DNA of 64,000 nucleotides from positions 78,950 to 142,949 of the forward strand of contig NZ_JASAOI010000040.1 in NCBI RefSeq assembly GCF_029953285.1. The letters are read 5' to 3'. The stretch comes from Yinghuangia seranimata. GTDB taxonomy: Bacteria > Actinomycetota > Actinomycetes > Streptomycetales > Streptomycetaceae. Every line of letters begins with the position of its first letter. Within the stretch, counting starts at the first letter, position 1. The notes beneath the pieces were generated by a model that was not told the origin of the DNA, made no database searches, and worked only from the letters and a program-made list of their open reading frames with translations. Shown here piece after piece: positions 34,421 to 44,148 of the stretch. The position numbers and the translations under genes were made by a program.

Positions 34421-37177
34421 ATGGCTTTCCACGGAACCGCGGAACACACGCGCGACGACCGGTCCGACGCCGTCGGCGAGTTCGCCCCGCAGGCCGACCC
34501 CGACCCGCGCGAGTCGCTGCAGCGTTTGACGCGCGACCTGCGGTGCGGCGCCGACGGGCTCGCCGAACGCGAGGCCATGCGCCGGTTGGTCGCATACGGG
34601 CCGAACGCCATTCGGCGCCGGGGCGGCCGCCATTGGTGGCGCGACCTGGCCGCCCAGTTCGTGCACCCGCTGGCTCTGCTGCTGATCGGCGCCGGGGTGC
34701 TCGCCTTCGTGGCCGGGACTCCCGCGCTCGGCTACGCCATCCTCGCCGTGGTGGTGCTGAACGCCGCCTTCGCCTTCGTCCAGGAGCGCCAAGCAGAACG
34801 GGCGGTCGAGACACTCAGCCGCTACCTGCCCGAACAGGCCAGGGTCGTCCGCGACGGGGTGCCTCAGTCCGTGGACACGTCCACTGTCGTCCCCGGCGAC
34901 CTGCTCATCCTCGCCGAAGGCGACCGGATCTGCGCCGACGCCCACATCGTCGACGGCACCCTCGACGTCGACATGTCCGCCCTCAGCGGCGAATCGGTCC
35001 CGGTGCGCCGCGGCGCGGACCACGGCGACGGCACCGCAGCACTGCTCCAGGCACCCGACCTGGTCTTCAGCGGAACCGCGTGCGTCGACGGCAGCGCCCA
35101 CGCCCTCGTGTACGCGACCGGCGACCACACCGAACTGGGTCGGATCGCCGCGCTGAGCCACCGTGTCACCCGCGAGCCGAGCCCGCTCGAGGTCCAGGTG
35201 AAGCGGGTGGCGTGGATCATCGCCGCGGTCGCGGTGGGCATCGGCCTGGCGTTCCTTCCGCTGGGTGTGCTGGCCGGGCTGTCGGTCAAGGACGCGTTCC
35301 TGTTCGCGGTCGGGCTGCTGGTCGCCAACGTCCCCGAAGGCCTCCTGCCGACCATCACCCTCGCCCTCGCGGTCGGCGTACGGGCGCTTGCCAAGCGCGG
35401 GGCCGTGGTCAAGCGGCTCAGTGCCGTGGAGACGCTCGGCTCGACTTCGGTGATCTGCACCGACAAGACCGGCACGCTCACGCAGAACCGCATGAGCGTC
35501 GTGGCCTTGCGCGGCGCGTCCACCATGTCCGACTGTGTGCCCGATGACCGACTCGGCGGCGACGAGAGGCAGTTGCTCGACGCGCTTACCACCTGCACCA
35601 CCGCGACCAGCGCCCGCAACGACCGTCCGGCGGGCGGCGACCCCATGGAACTCGGGCTGCTGAGCGCCGGACGCACCGCGCAGGTCGGGGCGTCCGAGGA
35701 CGTCCGCGACGCCACCCGCGTCCACCTGTTCCCCTTCGACGCCTCGCTGCGGCTCATGTCGACCGTGTCACGGCGGGACGACGGCCTGCGCCTGGACGTC
35801 AAAGGCGCGCCCGAGGCGGTCCTGCCGCGCTGCACACGCATCCTCGAGGCCGGGACCACCCGGCCGCTCACCGACGCCGACCGGGTCCGCATGGACGACG
35901 CGCTACGCGGGTTCGCCGAGCGCGGCCTGCGGGTGCTCGCCGCCGCCGACAGCTCCTTGGCCGACTCGTCCGACGTGCCCGACGAACGCGGAGACGTCGA
36001 ACGGGACCTGCGACTCCTGGGCCTTGTCGCGTTCGCCGACCCGCCGCGCCCGGAGGTCCCCGACGCGGTCCGGCGATGCCACGACGCCGGGCTCACCATC
36101 CACGTCGTCACCGGCGACCACCCGGTCACCGCCGCGCACATCGCGCGGCAAGTAGGCATCGGCGTCGAAGGCGTCCGCACTGTCACCGGTGACGAACTCG
36201 ACACGATGTCGGAGGCGGAGCTGGACGAACTCCTGGCCGGCGGCCACGAGATCGTGTTCGCGCGCAGCTCACCCGAGGCGAAGCTACGGATTGCCGACGC
36301 CCTGCGTGCGGCCGGACACGTCGTCGCGATGACCGGCGACGGCGTCAACGACGCACCAGCGCTACACCGCGCGGACATCGGCATCGCGATGGGGCTCGGC
36401 GGCACCGACGTCGCCCGCGAGGCCGCCACCGCCGTCCTGACCGACGACAACTTCGCCACCATCGCCGCGGCGATCGAGGCGGGCCGCCGGGTCTACGACA
36501 ACGTCCGCAAGTTCATCCTCTACATCTTCGCGCACGCCACCCCGGAGCTGATCCCGTTCCTGGTCTTCGCACTGTCCGGCGGACGCGTCCCGCTCCCGCT
36601 GACGGTGCTCCAGATCCTCGCGATCGACCTCGGCACCGAGACCCTCCCGGCGCTGGCCCTCGGCCGCGAGCCGTCCGAACCCGGCCTCATGAACCGACCG
36701 CCGCGCTCCCGCAAGGAGAGCGTGATCCGCGGCGATCTCCTGTACCGGGCATGGCTCTTCCTCGGCCTGATCTCCGCCGTCCTCGTGATGGGCGCGTTCT
36801 TCTACGTGCTGCTCCGGGCCGGCTGGCACCCGGGCGACGCAACCGGGCCCGGCAGCCCGCTCCACCACGCCTACCTTGAGGCCACCACCGCTACCTTCGC
36901 AGGCATCGTGGCCTGCCAGGTCGGCACCGCGTTCGCAGCCCGCACCGAGCACGCGTCGCTGAAATCCGTCGGCTTCGCGACGAACAGCCTGCTGCTGTGG
37001 GGTGTCGCCTTTGAGCTCGCGTTCACCGCGGCACTGCTCTACGCGCCGCCACTGCAGAGTGTGTTCGGCACCGCGCCGCTTCCACTCGACGTCCTGGCAC
37101 TGATCGCCCCGTTCCCGGTGATCGTCTGGGGCGCCGACGAACTCCGCCGCGCCCACCACCGCCGGACAAGCGCGTAG
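34421..37177 (+). CDS. P2-type cation-transporting ATPase (CtpF-like)
   Basis: 918 residues with the full P-type plan: N-terminal cation ATPase domain, actuator loop ([16 protein letters not shown]-like), M4 motif [12 protein letters not shown], phosphorylation site DKTGTLT (Asp348), nucleotide-binding KGAPEAV and hinge [12 protein letters not shown], and C-terminal helices. NVPEGLL in M4 is closer to Na/K- and H/K-type (P2C) pumps than to SERCA. CtpF is a DosR-regulon member in M. tuberculosis. ATG follows GGAG. A perfect DevR-type box lies upstream. Confidence 0.88.
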   Translation: MAFHGTAEHTRDDRSDAVGEFAPQADPDPRESLQRLTRDLRCGADGLAEREAMRRLVAYGPNAIRRRGGRHWWRDLAAQFVHPLALLLIGAGVLAFVAGTPALGYAILAVVVLNAAFAFVQERQAERAVETLSRYLPEQARVVRDGVPQSVDTSTVVPGDLLILAEGDRICADAHIVDGTLDVDMSALSGESVPVRRGADHGDGTAALLQAPDLVFSGTACVDGSAHALVYATGDHTELGRIAALSHRVTREPSPLEVQVKRVAWIIAAVAVGIGLAFLPLGVLAGLSVKDAFLFAVGLLVANVPEGLLPTITLALAVGVRALAKRGAVVKRLSAVETLGSTSVICTDKTGTLTQNRMSVVALRGASTMSDCVPDDRLGGDERQLLDALTTCTTATSARNDRPAGGDPMELGLLSAGRTAQVGASEDVRDATRVHLFPFDASLRLMSTVSRRDDGLRLDVKGAPEAVLPRCTRILEAGTTRPLTDADRVRMDDALRGFAERGLRVLAAADSSLADSSDVPDERGDVERDLRLLGLVAFADPPRPEVPDAVRRCHDAGLTIHVVTGDHPVTAAHIARQVGIGVEGVRTVTGDELDTMSEAELDELLAGGHEIVFARSSPEAKLRIADALRAAGHVVAMTGDGVNDAPALHRADIGIAMGLGGTDVAREAATAVLTDDNFATIAAAIEAGRRVYDNVRKFILYIFAHATPELIPFLVFALSGGRVPLPLTVLQILAIDLGTETLPALALGREPSEPGLMNRPPRSRKESVIRGDLLYRAWLFLGLISAVLVMGAFFYVLLRAGWHPGDATGPGSPLHHAYLEATTATFAGIVACQVGTAFAARTEHASLKSVGFATNSLLLWGVAFELAFTAALLYAPPLQSVFGTAPLPLDVLALIAPFPVIVWGADELRRAHHRRTSA

Positions 37178-37232
37178 CGGTCACGCCTCGTCGCCGTCGC
37201 CCGTGAGGTTGTCCCAAGCGCGGGTCGCCGAA

Positions 37233-37264
37233 GCGGCCACGGCGTTGGGCAACGCCGTGGCCGC
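37233..37264. terminator. Bidirectional 14-bp hairpin between convergent genes
   Basis: GCGGCCACGGCGTT, loop GGGC, and the exact complement, in the space between the ATPase and the metallo-beta-lactamase gene. Confidence 0.75.
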
Positions 37265-37293
37265 AAGGGTCGATGTCCAAGCTCAGAGTGATC

Positions 37294-38721
37294 TCAGCGC
37301 ACCAGGACGCGTTCACCCAGGCGCGGGACGACCGCGGTCCAGCCGAGTTCGCGGTCGATCCGGTCGCGCAGTGCCTGCGAGCCGTCGGGTTCGCCGTGGA
37401 CGAGGTAGACCGCGTGGGGCGGCGGCGCGTCGCGCAGCCAGTCGAGGATCTCGTCGGCATCGGCGTGCGCGGAGAAGGCGGGCACGTTCGCCACGTGCGC
37501 GCGGACCGGCACGTACGTGCCGTACATCTTCAGCGTGCGTGCACCGTCGACCAGGTCGCGGGCCCGAGTGCCGGCCGCGGCGAATCCGACGATCAGGACC
37601 GTGTTGCGCGGGTCGGGCAGCAGGTTCCGGAGGTGGCGGACCACGCGCCCGCCGGTGGCCATGCCCGAGGCCGAGACGATGACGCACGGCCCGTTCGACT
37701 CGCGTACTTCCGCGGATTCGCGCGGGGACCGGATCGGTGTGAACGGCGCGGAATCGAGGGCGCTGGTGCCCAGTTCGTTGAGATCGGGACGCAACTCGGG
37801 GGCCTGCGCGGCGAACGCGTCCTGGTAGATCCGCAACGCGGCGAGGGCCATGGGGCTGTCGACGTACACCGGCACGGAGGCCGGCAACCGGCCGGCACGG
37901 CGCAGTTCCGCCAGCTCGTGCAGGACGACCTCGGTGCGGTCGACCGCGAACGAGGGGATCAGCACGGTGCCGCCGCGCGCGAGGGTGGCGGCGATGGTGT
38001 CCGCGAAGCGCGTCCGGGCGGCGACGTCGTCGTGGTGGCGGTTGCCATACGTGGACTCCACCAGCAGCACGTCGGCTCCGGAGAACGGCTCCGGCGGACG
38101 GAGCAGCGGGTGGACCGGGCGCCCGAGGTCGCCGCTCGCCGCGAGAGTGTGGCCGTCCTCGAGGGTCAGGTGCACCCACGCCGACCCGAGGATGTGGCCC
38201 CCGTGGTGCAGCCGAAGCGTGGTGCCCGGCGCGATGACGACGTCGGTCCCGATCGGGCTGGGCTCGAAGAGCGCCAGGGCCTGGTCGACGTCCTTGTCCT
38301 CGTACAGCGGTTCCGCCGGGTGGTGTCGGGACCAGCCGTTGTGGTTCGCGTGCTCGGCTTCCTCCGCGAGCAGCCGCGCGCTGTCGCGCAGCACGAGCTC
38401 AGCCAGCCGTGCGGTGTTCGGCGTGCAGACCACCCGGCCGCGGAACCCCTCGCGGACGAGCCGGGGCAGGTACCCGCAGTGGTCCAGGTGGCCATGGGTG
38501 AGGACGACGGCGTCGACGTCCTCGGCCTGAAGCGCCAGCGGCTTCCAGTTGCGGCGCCGCAGTTCGGCCAGGCCCTGGAAGAGCCCACAGTCCACGAGCA
38601 CACGGGCGTGCTCGGATTCGACCATGAACTTGCTGCCGGTCACCGTTCCGGTGCCGCCAAGGAAGGTCAACATGGCCGGTCGGGCCAACGGGGCCGCCGA
38701 ACTGCCGTCGATGCTGGTCAT
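37294..38721 (-). CDS. Metallo-beta-lactamase/beta-CASP ribonuclease-like protein
   Basis: 475 residues of the MBL-fold/beta-CASP family (CPSF-like exonucleases). The zinc motif HGHLDH is intact (His76, His78, Asp80, His81), with later ligands in GGHILGSAW and ASGDLG, and beta-CASP elements [13 protein letters not shown] and SAHAD. It should cut or trim RNA, for example to reshape mRNA pools in dormancy; this is inferred from family. AAGGAG precedes ATG 38721. A close but degenerate paralogue lies at 44149. Paired DevR-type boxes lie upstream. Confidence 0.85.
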   Translation of the reverse strand: MTSIDGSSAAPLARPAMLTFLGGTGTVTGSKFMVESEHARVLVDCGLFQGLAELRRRNWKPLALQAEDVDAVVLTHGHLDHCGYLPRLVREGFRGRVVCTPNTARLAELVLRDSARLLAEEAEHANHNGWSRHHPAEPLYEDKDVDQALALFEPSPIGTDVVIAPGTTLRLHHGGHILGSAWVHLTLEDGHTLAASGDLGRPVHPLLRPPEPFSGADVLLVESTYGNRHHDDVAARTRFADTIAATLARGGTVLIPSFAVDRTEVVLHELAELRRAGRLPASVPVYVDSPMALAALRIYQDAFAAQAPELRPDLNELGTSALDSAPFTPIRSPRESAEVRESNGPCVIVSASGMATGGRVVRHLRNLLPDPRNTVLIVGFAAAGTRARDLVDGARTLKMYGTYVPVRAHVANVPAFSAHADADEILDWLRDAPPPHAVYLVHGEPDGSQALRDRIDRELGWTAVVPRLGERVLVR

Positions 38722-38781
38722 CGGGTTCTCCTTGCCGGGCGGGGTGCCCTGGGATTTGTCCACTGACAGGTGCCGGCCCGC

Positions 38782-38877
38782 TCAGTACGGGAGCGGGCGT
38801 CCGGACGGCGTACGCAGGTCCAGCGGGGGCCGGGGGCGCGTGCGGACGGACCTCTTGGTGATCTGGACGCAACGCAT
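38782..38877 (-). CDS. Possible 31-residue leader ORF before the MBL gene
   Basis: A short Arg/Pro-rich frame (ending PPLDLRTPSGRPLPY) whose ATG lies 90 bases after the box at 38968, the usual box-to-start distance here, and which ends 60 bases before the MBL start. The ribosome site is weak. It could be a leader peptide or chance. Confidence 0.25.
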   Translation of the reverse strand: MRCVQITKRSVRTRPRPPLDLRTPSGRPLPY

Positions 38878-38967
38878 GGCCTGCTCACAAGACTTCGTCG
38901 GCACCTCGGTGCCGGTCGCGGGCCTCTCCCGCGCCCACAGCCCATCACCGCGCGGCGAAGGGCGGCA

Positions 38968-39003
38968 GGGACCAACGGCCCACCCATCCGGGCTGCCCTG
39001 CCC
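38968..39003. promoter_or_regulatory. Paired DevR-type boxes of the MBL gene
   Basis: GGGAC-CAAC-GGCCC (38968-38981) joins a mycobacterial-type half to a local-type half. GGGCT-GCCC-TGCCC (38990-39003) lies exactly 22 bp further from the gene. The rest of the 585-base gap up to 39307 holds no convincing gene. Confidence 0.65.
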
Positions 39004-39184
39004 ACTCCGCAGCGGCGGCGACGCCGGCGCACCGGCCCCCGCACTCACCCCTGCGCGGGTCGCGTGCGCCCAGTCAGGAGCGGACGTGAGCGACTACCTC
39101 TCTCGAACGGCCCAGGGAACTGACGCTGTTGGTCACCAATGGCCAGGAGGCGTACCAGGCCGTGTTCGGCCCCTGATCCCGACC

Positions 39185-39220
39185 GGGCCTGCGGGCCTGC
39201 CCTGGTAGGCCTAACGGCTC
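39185..39220. promoter_or_regulatory. Paired DevR-type boxes of the USP/acyl-CoA synthetase operon
   Basis: GGGCC-TGCG-GGCCT (39185-39198) and AGGCC-TAAC-GGCTC (39207-39220), 22 bp apart, ending 87 bases before the USP start. Both copies are good here. Confidence 0.7.
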
Positions 39221-39307
39221 TGCCTCTACGGAGCCCGTCGGAGGAGTGTCGACACGGGCACCGGCAACGCGCCGGTCCCCGCTCGCTGCTTCCGGAGGGG
39301 TGCCGAC

Positions 39308-40294
39308 ATGACCGGAGACACCACCGCGCGACTGCCTGTTGTCGTCGGGGTCGAGAACACCGAGGCCGGGCGGCTGGCCGTCCGGTGGGCGGCCGACGAA
39401 GCGGCCCGCCGTGGGCTGCCGCTGCGACTCGTGCACGCCCTGGACTGGCCGGCCGGCGCGCCGCGGCCGCAGTACTCACACGCGACCGGCACTCCGGTTC
39501 ACCACAGGGACCTCCACCGCGTCCACGCCACGTCGTGGCCGACCCAGGTGTACCGCGACCCCGACCTCATCCCGCCGGCGCGTGGGTGGGGCGACAAGTT
39601 CCGCGACGCCGGGCGGGCCGCTGTCGACAACGCCCGGACGATCGCCCTCGCCGACCACCCGGACCTGGAGATCGTCGACGCGCTGACGGACGGCGAGCCG
39701 GTCCGGGTTCTGCGGACCGAGGCCGAGGACGCCGCCATGGTCGTGCTCGGCTCGCGGCACCTGTCGTCGGTGGCCGAAGCACTCACGACAGGCGGCGTCG
39801 CGGTGCCGGTCGCGGCACACGCCGCCTGCCCGGTCGTGGTCGTGCGCGGCCCTGAACAGCACGGCACGATCCACCCGTTCCTGGTCGTCGGGGTCGACGG
39901 TTCGCCGCACAGCGAGCCGGCGATCGGCTTCGCGTTCGACACGGCGTCGCGCCGCGGGGCGGTCCTCGACGCGGTGTTCGTGACCCACGCGACCGGGCTC
40001 CACTCCGCGAACGAGGCCGACAAGGAGGCCGGCATCGCGCTGGCCGAGAGCCTGGCGGGCTGGAAGGCCCGGTACCCGGACGTCGTGGTCCGTCCGCAGA
40101 TCGCGCACGGACACACCGTGCACGCGCTGGTCCTCGCGTCCCGGCAGGCCCTGGGACTGGTGGTCGGCACGCGCGGGCTGGGCGGGTTCCAAGGCATGGT
40201 CCTCGGCTCCGTCAGCCGCGGCGTGCTCCACCACGCGACGTGCCCCGTGATCGTCGTCCCTGAGACCGACGACGCGTCCGGCACCTCCGGCTGA
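39308..40294 (+). CDS. Tandem universal stress protein
   Basis: 328 residues, two Usp domains (about 8-178 and 190-322). The second has the complete ATP motif ([17 protein letters not shown]), the first a divergent one (GSRHLSSVAEAL). The ATG follows a GAGG-type ribosome site. It leads an apparent operon with the GNAT/acyl-CoA synthetase fusion (89-base gap) and another USP (53-base gap), with no box in those gaps. Confidence 0.87.
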   Translation: MTGDTTARLPVVVGVENTEAGRLAVRWAADEAARRGLPLRLVHALDWPAGAPRPQYSHATGTPVHHRDLHRVHATSWPTQVYRDPDLIPPARGWGDKFRDAGRAAVDNARTIALADHPDLEIVDALTDGEPVRVLRTEAEDAAMVVLGSRHLSSVAEALTTGGVAVPVAAHAACPVVVVRGPEQHGTIHPFLVVGVDGSPHSEPAIGFAFDTASRRGAVLDAVFVTHATGLHSANEADKEAGIALAESLAGWKARYPDVVVRPQIAHGHTVHALVLASRQALGLVVGTRGLGGFQGMVLGSVSRGVLHHATCPVIVVPETDDASGTSG

Positions 40295-40383
40295 ACTCCT
40301 GCGCGCCGGGACACACCCGCGTCCACGAGTCCATTGCCCACCCGATCGGTCCGAGCCATCCCCCTACGAGGAAGGACCCCGTC

Positions 40384-43095
40384 ATGACCGCGACCGAGCA
40401 TGCCGCCTCCGGTTCACCGGAGGACCAGCGCCATGCGCTCGCCGCCGACGGCACGATGCTGCGTCTGGCCCCGCCGGTGGCCGCCGACGAGCCCGCGATC
40501 CGCGCGTTGTTCGACGGCCTGTCGGCGGACAGCCTGCACATGCGGTTCTTCGGAGGCTCGCGCCGCGCGGCTGCCGACACCGCGCGGCGTGTCTGCGGGA
40601 CGGCTGGGCCCGAAGGCGGTGCGTTGATCGCCTGGCACGGCGAACAGGTCGTCGGTGTCGCGGAATTCTACGTAACCGCGCCCGCCGAGGCGGAGCTCGC
40701 GGTGACCGTCGCGGAGGACTGGCACCACCGCGGCGTCGGAACCCTGCTGATCGAGCACCTGATCGATGTCGCACGCGCCCACGGGGTGCGCAGTTGGACG
40801 GCGGACGTGCTGTCGGACAACCGCCCCATGCTGCGGGTGCTCCAGGACATGGGCCTGCCGCTCCACCGCAAGGTGGAGGCGGGCGTGGTCACCGCGGTCA
40901 TCCCGCTCGACCTGCCTGTCGGCGACCCGGGCCGCGAGGAGTTCCTCGCGGCGATGGGCCTGCGCAAGCGCGGCGCCGACGCGGCCAGCCTCCTGCCGCT
41001 GTTCCGCCCCACCACCGTCGCGGTGGCCGGGGCGGGCCGGCGCCCCGACTCGGTCGGCCGGGTGATCCTGGCCGATCTGGTGCGCTCCGGCTGGGACGAC
41101 GGCCTGTTCGTCCTGCACCCGAGCGAGGCGGCGATCGGGGACGTGCCCGCGTACGCGCACGTCGCCGACCTGCCGCGGCTGCCCGACGTCGTGGTGGTCG
41201 CCGTACCCGCCAACGCTGTACCGGCACTTGCCGAGGAATGCGGGCAGGCCGGCGTCGCCGCGCTGGTCGTGGTGACGGCCGGGTTCACACCCGAGCAGGC
41301 GCAGAGCGTCCGGGACAGCTGCCACCGGCACGGCATGCGGATGGTGGGCCCCAACGGCGTCGGCGTCGCGGACACCGGCGGCCGCACACCGTTCACCGCG
41401 AACTTCGCGGGCGTCGAGGCGATACCCGGCCAGGCCGGAGTGGCCGTGCAGTCCGGCGGCGTCGGGATCGCGCTGCTGCGCCAGCTCAACCGGCTGGGCA
41501 TCGGCGTTTCCACCTTCGCCTCGCTCGGCGACAAGTACGACGTCAGCGGCAACGACATGCTGCAGTGGTTCGAGACCGACCCGCGCACCGAACTGGCCGT
41601 CTTGCACCTGGAGTCGTTTGGCAACCCCCGCAAATTCTCCAGGATCGCACGGCGGGTCGGCCGACAGATCCCCGTGCTGACCGTCGACGCCGGCCGCTCG
41701 GCGCCCGCGCGCCGCGCCGCGGCCTCGCACACCGCCGCCGCCGTCACCCCGACCGTCGCCCGCGAAGCGCTGTTCCGTCAGGCCGGGGTCACCGCCACCC
41801 GCTCGCTCGGCGATCTCGTCGCGGCCACCGCGCTGATGTACGCGCAACCGCTGCCCAAGAGCGGCGCCGTCGCCGTCATCGGGAACGCCGGCGGCCTCGG
41901 CGTGCTCGCCGCCGACGCGTGCGCAGACGCGGGGCTGACCGTGCCGTACCTGGGTGAGGCGATCGAGAAGGAACTGCGCGATCTGCTCCCGGACGGGGCC
42001 AGTTGCGCGAACCCGGTCGACGCGACCGCGAATGTGCCCGGCGAGACGCTGCGCCGCGCGATCGACCTGATCGCCTCGGTCGGCCACGTCGGCGCGGTCC
42101 TGCTGGCGCTGGCCCCCACCGCGCTCGGCGACCCGCTCGCCGACCTGACCCGCGGCTCGGCGGTCCGCGGCATACCCATCGCGGTCATCGCCCCCGAACG
42201 CGCCGACGCCGTCAGCCTCGTGCCGGCGTGGCACGGCGAACTCCCGGTCTTCTCCGACACCCGCACCGCCGCCGTCGCCCTCGCCCACGCGCACGACCGC
42301 GCGATGTGGCTGACCCGTCCGCGCGGCATCGTGCCCACGCTCGACCGGATCGACGCTGCGTGGGCCCGCGGAGCTGTGGACGCGTACTTGGAGGCCCACC
42401 CTGGCGGTGGCTGGCTGCCGCCCGACCAGGTTGCTTCGCTCCTGAACGGCTACGGCATCCCGCAAGCCCACTGGCAGTTGGCGTCCACCGCGGAAGCCGC
42501 CGTGCACGCCGCCCGGGAGCTCGCGCCGATGTCGGCGGCCGGCACGGTCGCGCTCAAGGCTTACGGTTCCGAGCTCCCGCACAAGACCGACGTCGGCGGC
42601 GTGCGCCTCGGCCTGGTCGGCGACGACGCCGTGCGCGCCGCGTACACCGACCTCGCACACCGGCTCGGCGCGCGCATGGACGGGGCGATCATCCAGCCGA
42701 TGGCCGCGCCCGGCGTCGAGCTGATCGTCGGCGTCGACCAGGACGAAGTCCTCGGCCCGCTGGTCCTGTTCGGCCTCGGCGGCACCAGCGTCGACCTCCT
42801 CGACGACCACGGCGCCCGGCTCACCCCGCTCACCGACCTGGACGCCAAGGATCTGGTCACCGGCTCCCGCGCCGCCAAGCTGCTGTACGGCCACCGCGGC
42901 GCCCCGCCCTGCGACGTCGCGGCCGTCGAGGACCTGCTGCACCGCGTCTCGCGCCTGGCCGACGACCTGCCGCAGGTATGCGAACTCGACCTCAACCCCG
43001 CCATCGCCACACCCGACGGCGTCACCGTCGTCGACGCCCGCATCCGCGTCGCACCGCGCCATCCGGCCGACCCCTACCTGCGCCGCGTCCGCTGA
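40384..43095 (+). CDS. GNAT acetyltransferase fused to ADP-forming acyl-CoA synthetase
   Basis: 903 residues. Residues 20-175 form a GNAT domain (VTVAEDWHHRGVGTLLIEHL carries the acetyl-CoA loop). Then a CoA-binding domain (about 205-320), a succinyl-CoA-ligase-like domain (about 345-660) and a C-terminal ATP-grasp domain (about 680-895). E. coli Pat has the opposite order; a Streptomyces protein-lysine acetyltransferase with N-terminal GNAT is known. The catalytic His of acetyl-CoA synthetases (ADP-forming) appears kept (His449 in AASHTAAAV). It may thus make acetate and ATP from acetyl-CoA, acetylate proteins, or both. Confidence 0.82.
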   Translation: MTATEHAASGSPEDQRHALAADGTMLRLAPPVAADEPAIRALFDGLSADSLHMRFFGGSRRAAADTARRVCGTAGPEGGALIAWHGEQVVGVAEFYVTAPAEAELAVTVAEDWHHRGVGTLLIEHLIDVARAHGVRSWTADVLSDNRPMLRVLQDMGLPLHRKVEAGVVTAVIPLDLPVGDPGREEFLAAMGLRKRGADAASLLPLFRPTTVAVAGAGRRPDSVGRVILADLVRSGWDDGLFVLHPSEAAIGDVPAYAHVADLPRLPDVVVVAVPANAVPALAEECGQAGVAALVVVTAGFTPEQAQSVRDSCHRHGMRMVGPNGVGVADTGGRTPFTANFAGVEAIPGQAGVAVQSGGVGIALLRQLNRLGIGVSTFASLGDKYDVSGNDMLQWFETDPRTELAVLHLESFGNPRKFSRIARRVGRQIPVLTVDAGRSAPARRAAASHTAAAVTPTVAREALFRQAGVTATRSLGDLVAATALMYAQPLPKSGAVAVIGNAGGLGVLAADACADAGLTVPYLGEAIEKELRDLLPDGASCANPVDATANVPGETLRRAIDLIASVGHVGAVLLALAPTALGDPLADLTRGSAVRGIPIAVIAPERADAVSLVPAWHGELPVFSDTRTAAVALAHAHDRAMWLTRPRGIVPTLDRIDAAWARGAVDAYLEAHPGGGWLPPDQVASLLNGYGIPQAHWQLASTAEAAVHAARELAPMSAAGTVALKAYGSELPHKTDVGGVRLGLVGDDAVRAAYTDLAHRLGARMDGAIIQPMAAPGVELIVGVDQDEVLGPLVLFGLGGTSVDLLDDHGARLTPLTDLDAKDLVTGSRAAKLLYGHRGAPPCDVAAVEDLLHRVSRLADDLPQVCELDLNPAIATPDGVTVVDARIRVAPRHPADPYLRRVR

Positions 43096-43148
43096 ACATC
43101 AGTCGTCCCGCCGCACCGCCCAGCCACGCACCCCTCGGAGGACCGGAC

Positions 43149-44012
43149 ATGGACACCCACAACCCCAACGCCGCGCACATCACCGTGGCGGTCGACGGCT
43201 CGACGCACGCCGGTGAAGCCTTGCGTTGGGCGGCCCAGGAAGCGCGGGCGCGCGGGCTGGCCCTGCGGATCATGCACGCGTGGCTCCCGCTCCCGATGCC
43301 CGGCGGCCGCGCCGCGAGCCTCGCGGAGAGCACCTCGATCCTCGACCAGGCCGAGGTCCAGGCCCGGGCCTTCGCACCCGGCCTGGACGTGACCACCGTG
43401 TCCGCGGCCGATCTCGTCGGGGCGGCCATCGCGGAGGAGAGCACCACTGCGGCGATGCTCGTGCTCGGGTCACGCGGCCGCGGCGGGTTCCGCAGCCTGC
43501 TGCTCGGCTCGACCAGCCTGACCGCGGCGGCCATCGCGCGCTGCCCGGTTGTCATCGTCCGCGAAGCGCTCCCGGTCGAGGGCCCCGCCCGCGTACGCGA
43601 CGTGGTGGTCGGGCTGGACCTGGACGATGTGGCCGCCGATGTCCTGGCGTTCGCGTTCGAGGAGGCCGCGGCGCACCCCGCCGCCGGGCTGCGGGTCCTG
43701 CACGGCTGGACGACGGGTGCCTCCGCGGTCGCCGGCGGCCCGGTCTTCGACAAGGCCGCCGTGGAGGAGGCCGCGACCCGGTCGCTGGCCGAGGCGACGG
43801 CCGGCTGGTCGGAGAAGTACCCGCAGATCGACATCCTGCGGGCGGTCGCGCACGACGCGCCGGCCGCCGCGCTGGTCGGGGCATCCCGGCACGCCGCGTT
43901 GACGGTCGTGGGACGGCGTAGGTCCGGGACGTCGCTGGGGTTGAAGCTGGGTCCGGTCGCGCACGCCGTTCTGCTGCACGCGCACGGCCCCGTCGCGGTG
44001 GTCCCGTACTGA
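43149..44012 (+). CDS. Tandem universal stress protein
   Basis: 287 residues, two Usp domains. The first has the full ATP motif (GSRGRGGFRSLLLGSTS), the second a weaker one (GRRRSGTSLGLKLGPVA), the reverse of the other tandem USPs here. GGAGG precedes the ATG. It is the last gene of the operon begun at 39308. Confidence 0.87.
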   Translation: MDTHNPNAAHITVAVDGSTHAGEALRWAAQEARARGLALRIMHAWLPLPMPGGRAASLAESTSILDQAEVQARAFAPGLDVTTVSAADLVGAAIAEESTTAAMLVLGSRGRGGFRSLLLGSTSLTAAAIARCPVVIVREALPVEGPARVRDVVVGLDLDDVAADVLAFAFEEAAAHPAAGLRVLHGWTTGASAVAGGPVFDKAAVEEAATRSLAEATAGWSEKYPQIDILRAVAHDAPAAALVGASRHAALTVVGRRRSGTSLGLKLGPVAHAVLLHAHGPVAVVPY

Positions 44013-44040
44013 TCCACCAGAGGGGGGGAGCCTGTGGGGC

Positions 44041-44076
44041 GGGCGTCGCGGCCCGCCCCACGGGGCCGTTCGGCCC
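44041..44076. promoter_or_regulatory. Paired DevR-type boxes of the second MBL gene
   Basis: GGGCC-GTTC-GGCCC (44063-44076; arms extend to GGGGCC/GGCCCC) and GGGCG-TCGC-GGCCC (44041-44054, one mismatch), 22 bp apart. The strong copy ends 72 bases before the ATG. Confidence 0.78.
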
Positions 44077-44148
44077 CTGTGCGTGTGGTCCCGTGTCAGG
44101 ACGCTGGACCAGGAACCCGTACCCGTACCGCTTGACGAGGAGTCCGCC

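Noticed and set aside
34154..35725. Upstream extension of the USP frame at 33260
   Set aside because: The frame stays open for 524 more codons, but these lie antisense to the P-type ATPase and across two boxes; the Usp domain begins at 34153.
40414..43062. 882-codon minus-strand frame opposite the GNAT fusion
   Set aside because: Shadow frame with no recognisable domains.
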